Part shown: positions 12,408-24,400 of the stretch, one piece after another | Numbering within the stretch: position 1 is the first letter of the stretch | Layout: each line of letters opens with the position of its first letter | Source: Onchocerca lupi | Lineage: Eukaryota; Nematoda; Chromadorea; Rhabditida; Onchocercidae | DNA: 64,000 bases | Direction of reading: 5' to 3' | Assembly (NCBI GenBank): GCA_028564675.1 | Contig: JAOVVO010000457.1 | Location: 1-64,000 of the forward strand | Program-made: the position numbers and the translations under genes | Notes under the pieces: model-generated | Databases searched by the model: none | Seen by the model: the letters and a program-made list of their open reading frames with translations, nothing else | Told to the model about the DNA's origin: nothing

Positions 12408-12625
12408 TCTATATAAATAAAAATTTAAATGCTACCTGTCACTAATTATGGAATTCCGGGAAGTTTTCCACCGATTGTTTTCAAATTTTGACACAACCTT
12501 GTATTCCAACAGACTTTCTTCTTAGTGGAAAAATATACTTACTTTTTTCACGTGTCACGTCCATGAAAACTGAAAATAGATGAGGAGGTAGAATTTATTG
12601 GCTCCGCCTACCTTTTTCTGTCACT
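12408..12625 (+). mobile_element. Helitron-like head repeat, copy 3
   Basis: Plus-strand copy beginning TCTATATAAATAAAAATTTA, followed by TTTTCCACCGATTGTTTTCA, GACACAACCTTGTATTCCAA, TTTTTTCACGTGTCACGTCC and GAATTTATTGGCTCCGCCTA. It is the cleanest copy in the window and the best one for setting the 5' TC terminus. Confidence 0.65.
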
Positions 12626-13540
12626 GTAGGGGAAAGATTCTTTCTGTCTGATTTATGGATTTGGATTTTTGAGTCGTTGGGTTGAAGATATTTTTGCTGT
12701 GACTTGACTATTTCAACAATAGCTTTTATTAAGTTACACGATATTAGAAAAAAAATACCGCAGCTACAAACAATAATTAATGAGAAAAAAGATGAAACAA
12801 TATGAGTGTAATATAAATTATACCGATAGTGGTTCTCTGACGAATAGTTGATTGATCTCCGTTGAGTTGCTTGATATTGGCCAAGAACGCTTGCCACTGA
12901 TATAAGAGAGTCTGCCGTAATAAAGAGATAGAATAGCAATGAAAATAAAATAGGGGTTTACTGAGGATGCTGCCGCCGTTGCTGGTGGTTTTTTCTTACT
13001 GATGATAGGAGATCCTTGAGACTGCTGCCACCGCTGCTGGTGAAATTTTCTTGCACTGATGCTGCTGTCCAGAAGGTGTCGCTTTTGTATGGTCATCCAA
13101 TAGGGGCGGAAGTTTTACATTAATCATACAATAGGGATTGATAGGGATGAGACCAAAGAATAGGAGATAACTAATGCTTGAAACATTTAAACAAAGAAAA
13201 GGGATTTGGTCCCTGCATTATTACAACTGACTTTATAGCGGCCATTGGTAACTCTTTAGACAAAGGGCATGACATTTAATCCTCACAAATTTACAGACGT
13301 TAGTATATTTTACAATCACTTACAGCATATTTCACAACTCTTAAGCAAAGCACAAAGCATTAGTAGACGATTAGATGAGGAGAACAAAGAGCTTTGTGCG
13401 CAATGAAATTATAAATTTTTTGTTACAAACAATATTTGAATTCTGTCAGCATTTTTCCGGTTAGGGTGACGGAAAGAAGAAAATTGATATACCACGAGCT
13501 GAATCATCCGACCGAGCTCATGGCAGCTTACTCGTTGAAA
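12626..13540. other. Mobile-element block with a GCTGC-rich tandem duplication
   Basis: About 12960-13075 holds two imperfect units of roughly 57 bases, each with CTGCTGCC(A/G)CCG(C/T)TGCTGG-like sequence, standing out as GC-rich against the AT background. The two minus-strand frames crossing it (12595-12939 and 12818-13096) have no recognised domain and overlap each other. The rest holds no supported gene. Confidence 0.4.
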
Positions 13541-13955
13541 TGATTTTTGTACTCAGGACCCTCATCTTCTTCGTGGAGGTAATCGATTTTTGTCTCTCCT
13601 TTGTGGTAATCTGCTAGGAATTACTGTTCTTCTTTTGCTATTGAGCAAACTGTTGTACATCTGATCCATCCCCTCTTTGAGTATTCTCTTCCATACGATC
13701 TTGCACATTGCCTTCTTGTCCTATCTATTACATTCTTTATCGATGGTTTCTCTCCAGAATCTTCTACGATTTTCATTTTTTCTTCGAGTAATTGATGGTG
13801 TCTTCCATTTTTCATTATGGATTCCTGCATTTCTTATTTTTCAGGCTTTTCTTTGGTTTTTGTCACCATATCGTTCATACAAATTCTTCACAGCAAGCGG
13901 ATAACTTTCTTCATTTACTGTCGTGAATAATTTTTGAATTGGTGAGCAATGTTGA

Positions 13956-14330
13956 TCAATAGTAATACTGCCAGTGAATCCAAGCGAGTTGGGTTAATTT
14001 GTGTAGTGGAGTTGGAGTAGATTGTGTGGGGTCCAATCGTTTTCGGTTGATCGTTTCCAGTGTACCAACATATATTTCGAGTCGCTTAATTTTATCCTTG
14101 ACGATCCGTTTCTTAATTTCGTATTGCTTTTCCTGATTTTCTAGCGGCTGCTTCCGATCTCGTAGTGATAAATCAAGTCCCTTGATTTCTTTCAGAAGTT
14201 CGATTACTCTACCAGTTGTTGATTGTGCTGATTGATTGAGAGTGGTCGACATTATCTGCCTCACCTCGGGGGCACCAAAATTAAATTGTTGAGGAAATTT
14301 TCGTTATGGCGGTAATGCGTAGGATGGATT
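13956..14330 (-). pseudogene. LTR-retroelement leader and truncated gag start
   Basis: Read on the minus strand, TTTTGGTGCCCCCGAGGTGA (about 14280-14260) looks like the leader placed just after a 5' LTR in BEL/Pao and Gypsy-type elements. It is followed at once by ATGTCGACC at 14255, opening a frame of about 100 codons rich in Lys, Glu and Leu (GRVIELLKEIKGLDLSLRDR), as in the coiled-coil start of a gag protein. The frame stops at 13956, and only frameshifted traces follow to about 13620. No protease or RT was found. Confidence 0.5.
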
Positions 14331-14545
14331 GCAAATGTCGGGCGAGCTGGTAATAAGAAGATTTTATTAAAATCATTTGTGAGCGACATACAAGCTTATA
14401 TTTATTAAGAAGTGGGAGTGATTTTCATTAAACAGCAGAATATCTTTTGTCCTTCTGATGCTGATTTAATATCTGTCGTTTCGCATTTTCTTTTAATTTC
14501 TATGAGTTTCTCATTCATTCGTTTTAGTTCCGTAAACAGCGTAGC

Positions 14546-14620
14546 TCTTTTTGACACAGGAAATAAGATTTATTTACAATAAATTATTTACAATAAATCT
14601 TATTTCCTGTGTCAAAAAGA
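14546..14620. repeat. Perfect 29-bp inverted repeat with 17-nt loop
   Basis: Positions 14546-14574 and 14592-14620 are exact reverse complements (TCTTTTTGACACAGGAAATA and so on). The loop is A/T only. It lies between two gag-like fragments in the retroelement block, so it may be the scar of an insertion or of a fold-back rearrangement. Confidence 0.9.
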
Positions 14621-14654
14621 AAGTCTTCTTCATAAAAGTGACCCTCATATAATT

Positions 14655-14936
14655 TCAATCATTCTTCCATTCAACATATTTTGTTGAATGTAATGATTCT
14701 TTCCATTTTATCTCCAAATTATTTGCCTTGGAGATGATATTATCTAACACTATTATTTGTTTCTCAATGTAAGATTCTTGCCGTTTTAACCATTCCATCG
14801 TTCTTTCGTTACCTAATCCAGTTGGTGGTTCTTTTCCTTCTAATTCTGCTGCTTGTTCAATAGCCTTTCCCGCAATGTTTGCAAGACATTGCAAATTCAT
14901 TCTTATGAGATATGAAGAACTTTCCTTTCTACTCAT
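14655..14936 (-). pseudogene. Second gag-like fragment (LTR retroelement)
   Basis: A 93-codon minus-strand frame starts at ATG 14936, about 190 bases inside the end of an LTR-like block at 15127. The product is charged and helical (TMEWLKRQESYIEKQIIVLD) with no zinc knuckle, consistent with the N-terminal part of a BEL/Pao gag. It ends early at 14655 and no continuation is seen. The assignment rests mainly on the position behind the LTR. Confidence 0.4.
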
Positions 14937-15125
14937 ATTTCTTTCTCTTGATCCTCCTCATTTTCAAGTTTTGTTATGAGTTGATCTGAATAAGACTTAC
15001 TTCGTCGTTCTTCCTTGACTTATCTTTAGATCGCTGGTCTGAATCCGGCTGGCTAGACCAAAATTGCCGCTGATCTTCTTTAACCGTGACAATGATTGAG
15101 AGTTCTTGTTTCTTTTCGTACTGTT

Positions 15126-15563
15126 ATCGAAACTTTGCGGTATCTCAAACTTGGACAACCAAACTTTCCAACAAAAACTTTGCTAACATGATAATGGACA
15201 TGACAATTACAATATCAATCATACCTAAACAATTCTAATGACAATATAACAACTCAAAAGAAGATATAGATTAAATATCCGACCTCGTATTAGCATATCC
15301 TTTTAAATGATCTCATGCTCAGGACCTCTTTTTATTCATAGAGATGGAATCCTGATAGAGCATTGATCTACAAGAAAGCCCCTTTGTTAGCGCATAAGAG
15401 CGCGCCTTTATTGGCGCGTGACCTACACTATAACATGGAACAAAGATTATGAAGCCATCTGACCTCAGAACAAAGAAATAAATCCACACAACTAAACAAG
15501 AGATACATTTGAAGAACAAAGAAATTATTTATTCTCTGATACTCCTCGCAATTTCAGCGACAG
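15126..15563 (-). mobile_element. Probable diverged BEL/Pao-type LTR
   Basis: On the minus strand the segment ends with TCCAAGTTTGAGATACCGCA then AAGTTTCGATAACA, closely matching the closing segment of the LTRs at 478-1031 and 2336-2879 (CCAAGTTTGAGAT...TTTCCCGACA). It also contains GCGCTAACAAAGGGG, the core of the LTR minisatellite. The 5' limit (TGTCG near 15563) is a guess from the TG/CA rule. Confidence 0.5.
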
Positions 15564-16049
15564 CAGAAAAGCGATGACGTGCTCGCAACCGTACATCCTC
15601 AAGTCTGGCTACGTGTCGCTCTGCTCGCATTTGAGGCATCTTTGTCTTGTTCGCTCTTCGCTAATGTCCATTCTTTCTCAGTTTGATTTGCAATTTATTA
15701 TCACAAAACTTCCGTTCTGTGCGAGTAAGAAGACCTAAGTTTGATTTTCTGCGTGGCATTATTTGGATGAACTAAAGCAAATCGATTTTGCCCGAACTAT
15801 CCTCGAAATTATTTGAGAATATCCAAGGAAATTAATCACTGGATTATTCTTTTCTTTGTCATTTGTTGAGAAAAATAGAATTCCTTGACTGTCGATTTGC
15901 TGCTATTGTTGCGTCGATCTGTGACGTTGTAAAACAGTCGCTGTGTACGTAGAAACTCCGAACTGAACTGTTTGTTGAACCCGAACTGTTTCGAACTTGA
16001 GTTTTCGAAAATTGTAGTCGAACTTGAATTTCTAATGTTGAGGAAAAAT

Positions 16050-16570
16050 AATTTCACAATGCTTGTGGATGCACAATATTTTTTGTTGTTCCGTTGTCTA
16101 TAGAAGTTGTTTGGTTTGCCGATTGTAACAAGCAATCCATCTCTAAATCTAAACCGCAAAATTCTAAAAATTAGCCCTGAGCTTTGTTGATGATAATCGC
16201 AAACGCCAATTGAATTGGGAATCGTAATATCTTGAATTGAAATGGCATATCCACTGGGATCATAGAAATGCAAGAAATGAGGATATCTTCATCACTTTGA
16301 AAAGTCCTGTCAGTATTGTTGCTTCTACGAAGTTGTTCACTATTTTTTTTTTACTGCAGGCAGTATGCAGTTGCAGTTTTGGCTCGATAATATTTTGCAA
16401 CATGATAATTGGCACGTTGATTTTCAATTGCAACACGTGCGGTGACATCCCTTGTAGATTGAGTGAATTCGAAAATTCTGTTGAATAATTAACCGTTTTA
16501 TCTGCTTCCACAACAGCGTCGACGGACTTGTGTATAACTGCCTGTATTGCAAAGTTCATGTATCATATTT
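16050..16570 (-). pseudogene. Broken Helitron Pif1-like helicase, C-terminal part
   Basis: The minus-strand frame from 16559 reads KSVDAVVEADKTVNYSTEF, GMSPHVLQLKINVPIIMLQN and NNFVEATILTGLF, the conserved C-terminal region of the Pif1-type helicase of animal Helitrons. After a stop or frameshift near 16260 the homology continues with IPVDMPFQFKILRFPIQLAF and INKAQG (the last helicase motif). An in-frame TAA follows, then FCGLDLEMDCLLQS and a GTTKNIVHPQAL end near 16055. About twenty residues that usually follow the INKAQG motif region are deleted. Stops, a shift and a deletion show it is dead. The Rep domain was not found. A further frame at 16637-16828 may belong to it but is not recognisable. 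Confidence 0.85.
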
Positions 16571-17369
16571 CTCAAATCCTTATCGACGTCGGCATTATCG
16601 AAAACTAAGAAGAAAACTTTTAACTTGAAATGGCAGTTAATGACTTACGTTTGTGGTCGTGAGTAATTGTGTTGCGGACCAATCGAATTTCTTTGAAATT
16701 TTATCCTTGCCCAATGGATATAAATATAGAAATAGAAACCGAATTGGATTACGCTTGAATCCTACTGTCGGATTGAGAATTACTTGGCCTTCTTGAGTAT
16801 CGAGGAAACGAGTCAAAACTTCGGGCAAAGTTCTTCTGAGTCAACGAAAAAACTCCCCCCCTTCTGGAATAAGTCGAAAGCGGCAATACGGCGCAGTGCC
16901 AAAAAACAGTATCAGACAGTAACAAACCATGATGAAATACAATCGTCTCATCCCATTTGAAATAAGTGGGTTGCTTACAAAATTACATTAAGGGAGCACA
17001 ATATCAAGTGTTATTGAGTAAGGGTCAAAAACAATTCAAAACTACGAAAATGTTTGAATTATAAAATTGATGTCATAAATTTCTCTGAATTTCCGATAGA
17101 CATTGAATATTTCAGCTCATATACATCATCAATTTCGTTTGAAGTGATTTTGTCATAAAGCCAGATTAGAAACATTGTGTCAAAATGAACAACGAACATT
17201 TACGACAAAGAGGCAATCCAAGACACGATCTAATATTAGAAGTCAGGAAATTAATCCATAAATTGCCTGAACGAAACACTTCGTTATACACGTATCATGA
17301 TGTCAACATTTCTGCAACCTATATTCCACCCCAAAGCAAAAAATAAAGAAAAAACTTAAATTACGTGTC
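16571..17369. other. Interior of the decayed Helitron, unassigned
   Basis: The sequence lies between the helicase remnant and the head repeat in the same minus orientation. The frame at 16637-16828 (TRFLDTQEGQVILNPTVGFK) and a plus-strand frame near 17185-17345 are open but not recognised. An interior deletion of the Rep-helicase gene is the likely explanation. Confidence 0.4.
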
Positions 17370-17695
17370 TCATCTATTTAAAACACGCACCTATTCGAAC
17401 GTTGCGTGAAAATTTCAAATCAGTCGGTGAAGAACTTGAAACGTTTCAGGAAGTAATCGCGGTTCAATGCAGAAAACAAGCGTGGTGAATGAATTCTGCC
17501 CACTCATGAAGAAGTGATGCAGAGCGGGCCAAAAAATTCAGTGACGGGCGTGAACAAATAAAAAGTATGTCTATATAAAGAAGAATGCCTATTCGAATGC
17601 AAGGTTGTGTCAAAATTTGAAAACAATCGGTAGAGAATTTTTAGAGATTTATCATTTGTCACAGCAAACATATTTTTATTTATAAAGATTTCTGG
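17370..17695 (-). mobile_element. Helitron-like head repeat, copy 4, with internal duplication
   Basis: The minus strand begins TCTTTATAAATAAAAATATG near 17690 and carries CTACCGATTGTTTTCAAATT and CACAACCTTGCATTCGAATA. About 200 bases further in a second version of the same block appears (TCTTCACCGACTGATTTGAA ... TTCGAATAGGTGCG). The second version is closest to the copy at 26335, so at least two subfamilies exist. It lies upstream of the helicase remnant in the same orientation, which ties the repeat family to Helitrons. Confidence 0.7.
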
Positions 17696-17699
17696 TGAA

Positions 17700-20190
17700 T
17701 TACGAGAAGTAGACAAGATCAACTATAAATATGGCTCCAGCATTTCAATTTTCCGGATGTTACTGACAATATCGTTCGAGCACGAAATACAAGGGTAAAA
17801 TGTGGATAATATAAAGATGAAAAGATTATGGTTGGAATTCGAAATATTTCAACAGATGATTCAAAATGAATACAATTATATTTGAAATCTTTTCCGGTTT
17901 TAGCGACATTTTTACCATGTTGACATAAGCTAATGGGACAGCTGCATCACAAGGTCGAAAGAGGAGAATTCAGACAACCCAAAGCCACTTCATTGAAGTT
18001 AAATAATTCATCGATTGAGTGCTACCATCTTATTTTCGCTCTCTTGTAACGTCACAAATCAAACATTCTCTTCTCTAACTCAATAATTGTACACAAATCT
18101 ATTGTATTAAGCTAAATTTTTAAATCTATCCATTGATATTCACTCATTATATTGAGAAGAAATTCATTATTGCCCAGCTTGCAACATTTATTATAATTCC
18201 GAAAAATCTTTCTACAAATTTATCTAAACTTTTTATTATTAATTTATAATTATTCAATAACTAGAAAAACTTGATTAATTTTGATTACCTTGCTATTTCC
18301 TTTGATAATACAATGGCAGTAATATATTTCTACTCATATTATCTGCATTATTCATCAGATGTTGCTCATTCTGTTTTAATTTTACAGATAATTAATATGA
18401 TCCATTAGAGAATAATTTTCTTGTTTGAACTTCGATCAAATTTGATATGTATGTTCAATATGATCAATAAATTGTTCATGAACCGAGATCTGTGATTTTG
18501 CAATGAGACATTACAGTTTTTGAATTTTTAAATTAAGAAAATATTCCATAATATCAACTGTTTTCATGTTTCATCGGACAGAAGTTGTGTACGCTACATC
18601 ACTCAGTAACATTATCCAGTATAAAAATTAGGTGTACGTACTTTTCTACTTGGTATTATCAGGTTTCTTGATTTGATATCATTGGTGATTAGAGCAGATT
18701 TATGCAATTTCAATTTTTGAAAACTTTTTTTTTTTGCCTAAAAAAGCATAAATATTTCCCTATGCTTCTTTCATTTTTATGAAATCAAATTTCTATGCCC
18801 ATTGATTTTTGTTTATACACAATTCTGAAATCAATTATAGTCTTTTTAACAATACCGCCCGCTCTTTCCGTTTGTATGCTGATTACTGATAAGCATTTAT
18901 CATTCTATTATCAGTTAAAATAATTGAAAAGTAATTCGTCATTTTTTCTTCGTTTTCTTTCTGCTCTCTTCATATCGTTTTCATTTCTTCTTTCTTCTTT
19001 TCCTTCTTATATCAAACATCGATATATCATTTCCTTATCAAAATATCATTCTCATACGTATTTTACGCCATGTTTATTTTGTTTGCTTGTAAAAATAATA
19101 CAATAATAATGAAATGAGTAGCAGAATAAGATGCGTTAATTTTGTAAAATCATTATTATTCTTATTATTATTTCATGGCACGAAAATTTTCTGACTTCGA
19201 TGATTCATTCTTGTAAAGTTGAATCATATGAAATGCATTGGTATGCATGCCATGCATTTGTTGATAAAATGCAATCAAGCAAGCTACAAATGTATGCATA
19301 ATTCCTCTCTTCGTCCTATGCTATTTTTCGTTTAAACAAGAAGACTGATTTATCTATTTAGTGAGCTAATAGAAAATGAAAGTTAAATGATTGCATCCAA
19401 TCATTTTCCAATTTCATTTGTTTACTTTTCCACCTGTAAACTTCTTTTTTTCTTCTTTTTTTTTCATTTTGGTAGTAATATAATGCATAGTATTATCAAT
19501 GGACAAGGCAAAATATACTATTTTGAGAATTGTAAGAATGAAAAGTAGATTGGCTAGGATGGATATTTTAAGTTGTTTTTGCATAAATTCAATACAAAGC
19601 GAATAAGTGACAAAACTTAAAATGATGGTTAAGACATAAATACCGCGAAAAAATGCTTATAATTAGGAGTTATTCCATTATTTCGACTCCTAAAATTATG
19701 AACACAAGTGAACTCAGAACGATTACGCTGCTTTATATCTTCATATTTGTGTTGGACATAAAATCCTTAATATTTACATAAATCTCATTATTTATCTTGG
19801 ACATAGATTCACCAAACTGACTTGAAGCTAATCGATCCTTGTAGAATTTACAGTTATGAAATTGTTTTCATTTAAATTTATTTCTTAATTTTGCTCTTTT
19901 CGGTGACAGTTTTCAGATTAATTCCATTTATTATCAAAGGCAAAATTTAGTTATCTTTCGTTTTATCTTTAGTTATGTTAATTAATTAGCCTTCTATAGA
20001 AAATCGCGGGAAGCTAATTTTATTGTGAAATTTAGGCATAAATATTTCAAAGTATTATCAAATTATCTCTCGAATTTATTTCAGAATATATCAATGAATT
20101 TTTATAGAATAAATAATATACAACTTGTTCCGGTGATATTACTGCTGCCATTCATTTATTGTTGCTGTAATTAAATATAAGCAAGAAAAT
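17700..20190. other. Intergenic, no gene supported
   Basis: AT-rich sequence with several T tracts and only short frames of low complexity. It includes the probable promoter and 5' UTR of the gene starting at 20191. No element boundary or coding exon was recognised. Confidence 0.5.
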
Positions 20191-21371
20191 ATGGCAATTA
20201 ATCCGTGCTTTTGCTGGAATATTAAAGATGGGACCGTTACTGTTGGCCTTTGGTCATTGGTTAGTTTAATTTTGATTCATTTTCATGATCTTGAAAGGAT
20301 TTGCTTTAGTAAAAAATTCTTATAAAATTCATTCGAATTTTTTCATTTTTTTTTTTTTTTTTTTTTTTTTTTGAGGAAAAAATAGGAAATCGATTCATTT
20401 AAATATTAACAAATTTGCATCAGTATTTCTGATTTTTTCAATGTAAAAAAATATTTGAGTTATTAGCATTTGAGATTTAAAAAAAATATTTAAATTATTT
20501 TTAATCGTTCTCAAAAGATTATTATTCTTTTTTTTTTATTACAGATGATGAAAGATGAATGAAGTTTTTTTTTCCAATCAATAAATTTACATGAAATATC
20601 AATTTTAATTAAATATAATAAAATCGCTTAAGATAATTGGCACTATTATAAGTTAAACTGACATGGAAAATTTATTACGTGAATGCATCAAAAATGTGTG
20701 AATGAAATTTAAATAAAATAAATATTAGCATAATAGAGTTCGCACTTCTTGCGTTAAATATCGTAAATAAATGAAGAGAGAATGCATATCTTTCTTTGAA
20801 GGTTTATTCATTGGCATCGTTGGTACTATTCGGCTGGCAATTAAATGTCATCAATTCTTGTCAAACGGTGACAATGTCACAAGCAAATCTACAATGCGAA
20901 TATTGGTGCCCATGTGTTGGTGCATCCAATGATCGTACAAGTGCCCTAATACAGGGTAGAGTAACCATAAATTTCACAAAATTTTTTTTTTTTTTTTCCA
21001 ATGATTAATGTTACTGATGGATGTATGGAATAATATACGGAAAGATAATTAGTAGTAATTAGTGATGGAAGAAGAGATATCTGATATTGTCATGCCAAGA
21101 TAATCCGAAAAAATAGAAATAATAGTTAGTGATAGATGAAAAATCGATATTACTGTATTGAAATAATTTCGAAAAATAAACATAGTTCTTAGTGTAGAAG
21201 AGATAATCGATATTACTATGTTGAGATAATCCGAAAAAATAGAAGTAACAGGAGATATTGATAAGACATTAGATGTGATAGCTCCGAATGTTAATGCTTG
21301 AAGTGTTTGAAGTTTTTCTTTTTTTATTTTCAAAGAACAAAATCATCAGCAAAAAAAATTAATGAAATTTT

Positions 21372-21414
<43 letters not shown>

Positions 21415-24400
21415 GCTTTAATAATTGATCCGTTCTCAAAAATGATGATCATTTGAAGCGTTAACATGGATAGGAAAGATAGAGATTTTGATAAAATTGT
21501 ACTGATATGAATATATTACAATTGAAAAATCCTGAATGCAAATGGTCATCATCTTTGACCATTTTGTAGCATTTGAAGAAGAGAAAACAAATAAGCGCGA
21601 TTAAATTTAAAATATTTTTTGTTTTGCCTGAATTTCTTTTCTTATCTTTAGCATGGACTGTTTAATTTATCCATATTTATCTGTCATCTTTACCTATATT
21701 TATCTTGCTTACTTATTCTCAGCCTACGATATATTATCTGTTCCAGTTCAAAGCTCAGTTGCTTATAAATTCCTGCATTTTTTTTTTCTTTTTTTTTAGC
21801 CAAATTGCCAGTTGAATAGTTGCCAATTGAAAATGTAAGAAAATTTGAAAAAAAATTGATGAAAGTTTAAGAAAAAAATGAAAATTACAAACAATTTTAT
21901 GAATTTCAAAGAATTGAATTCTTTGATAGGCAAGATTTTTAATCGATATTTCATTTAATTTTCCTACTAAATCTATTATTAATAGGCTAAGTACTTTCTC
22001 GAGAACGAAAAGTTAAAAGAATTGAAAAAAAAGATGAGAAGTAATTTTTCAAGCAGTTTTAAAAATTTCGAAAAAAAATTTCATCAATTAATTTGTTACC
22101 TAAATTGGGAGATTGCATATATTCCAGGTTTACTGTATCGTACAATTGGCACTATTCAGCTGGCAATCCTATGTAATCAAATACTATCGCGACATTGCGG
22201 CCAATCAATTAATACCGGGCCATAATACTTATGCTGCTTATAATATACCCTCATATTTCGAGAATTATTATAATACTTCCCAAACACTTTTCTATACCGG
22301 TACGATTTTCATGATGATTTTCTATACCGGCATAATTTCTATGATAATTTTCTATACCGGAATAATTTCTATGATGATTTTCTATACCGGCATAATTTCT
22401 ATGATGATTTTCTATACCGGTATAATTTCCACGATGATTATCTATACTGGTCTAATTTCGTGATAATAATGGTAATAATGATATATAATATATTAAAAAA
22501 GATGGACTTTCCTTTCTGATGACAGATTTTGCAAAAATATTTTTCCGGATGGGAAATTTAAAATACCATATATGTTGGACTTATCACTTAGTAAATGAAA
22601 TATTAAGCTTCTATTTTGGGAATATTTTTCACTAAACGTAGATTTCTTGTTTTCTGCCAATCATTTTTTTCAATCATAAATAACTTTTTTCTTTCTACCA
22701 TTAAAAATATGATTTTATCTCTTATCTGTTATCATTCTATTATAGTTACTAGAATACTCATCCTATCTTATTACGTAACTTTAATGTTTTTTATAGATTT
22801 GGCTTTACTTGAAATATTTGTCTTACTAATAATACTCGCATTAATTACCATATTCTATCATAATCCTTATAATTACGACGCAGAAAGTTGTCGCAACTTT
22901 TAAATAAAATAGCCAAATCTTCAATATCGAATTCTGGACTAAAATTAGCAACAAACATTTTGCCAGTCGAATATGCCGCCAACTGCTATGTCAATGTAAG
23001 CAGTACACACACAGTAGTAGTAAAAGAAAATGAATAATTCTATTTAGAAACTTAAATATAATAATTAATTTTGTGAATTTTTTTTTTTTTTTTTTTGTAA
23101 ATCAAACCAGCTAGCCTCCATATTATCTTTTACCGTTTTAAATTTCTTGTGATTTTACGAAATGATAATTTTTTATGAGAATCTGTTGTCGCCTTATCAA
23201 CTGCTTCAACAAGAATTTTTATGAATTATATTCCTCTGATCTTAGAGGAAGAAAAAAAAAAAAACAAATTTAGATGTTAATGATTTGTTCAGATTTATGG
23301 CCTAATGCAGTTGGCAATATTTGGCTGGCAAATGGCCGCAATAAAATATGAGAAAGATCGTGCAGCAGATGTAATTCTACCAAATTATAACGAATACGGT
23401 AGATTGGACATACCTAGTTATTATGAAAGTTATTGGCAAAGCCCTGAAGAACGCTTTTACATTGGTTTGTACTTCCCAAGCATGAATTAATTAATTGTTA
23501 ATTATCAATAAGCTACGTGACTTATTACATCATTATTTCTCATAGAAAACAATTGGCCAATGGTCAATTGGTCAAAATTTCCTATATTTTCATCTTGTTC
23601 ATCCTCATTGTCCAATTTCTCTGTTTTGCATATTTCTATTTAGGAAATTTTCTTCTTGTTAAAAATTAGAAATGAATTTATTTGCATAAATACTTGCTTA
23701 TTTCTTATCGCTAGTATAAAATAATTTATAAATCTAGTTATTCCATTTGTTTTAGTAAAATTAATGAGGGAAAACAGTCAAACATCTTATTAATTTTATT
23801 TTGATCTTAATTTAATTTCAGGCTTATTTGTTGTTCAAATTTTATGCTTGATTGCATCATTTTTTTTATTGTTTGCTTCTTGTTCACTCATTTATGGTGC
23901 TCATACTGTAAGTTTCCATTTTTTTTTCTTTTTTTTTCATTGTCTCAAGTTTTTAATCTCGTAAAATTCGTAAATGCTTTGAGGTAAAAGTTTCATCAAT
24001 CAATATTATTTGATTGAAAGCAAACCATAAGTCACACAGGTCATAGAAGTTTTAAAATAGCAATTCCATTTATTTCTAACGATCTATATCAAATTTTATC
24101 AGCTCTTGGAAAAATTTAATGTTAGTATATTGTATAGCTACACTCTAGTCTTATCTGACCTATAGTTAAGCCATTTCTCGAGCCTTTGCAGAAAGAGCTT
24201 TTCAACTTTGAACTAATCATCTTTATTTTGGTATTCACAATGTTTGATATGGCCTTGGCTTCCATGTATGATAGCCAGTATACTTTGCACAATGACATAT
24301 TGTATTATGTGGTGGAGCGGTGATGTTCGTGATTATTGGCTTGTACTTACAATTCTCGAAATGATTACCATATTTATCAATGTTTGTTCATTTTCTTTTT

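Noticed and set aside
12595..13096. Two overlapping minus-strand frames over the GCTGC-rich duplication
   Set aside because: They use different frames of the same repeated DNA and show no domain.
22616..22903. 95-codon hydrophobic plus-strand frame between alternative exons 2b and 2c
   Set aside because: Composition follows the AT background, there is no resemblance to the gene's other exons, and no phase-compatible splice pair was found.
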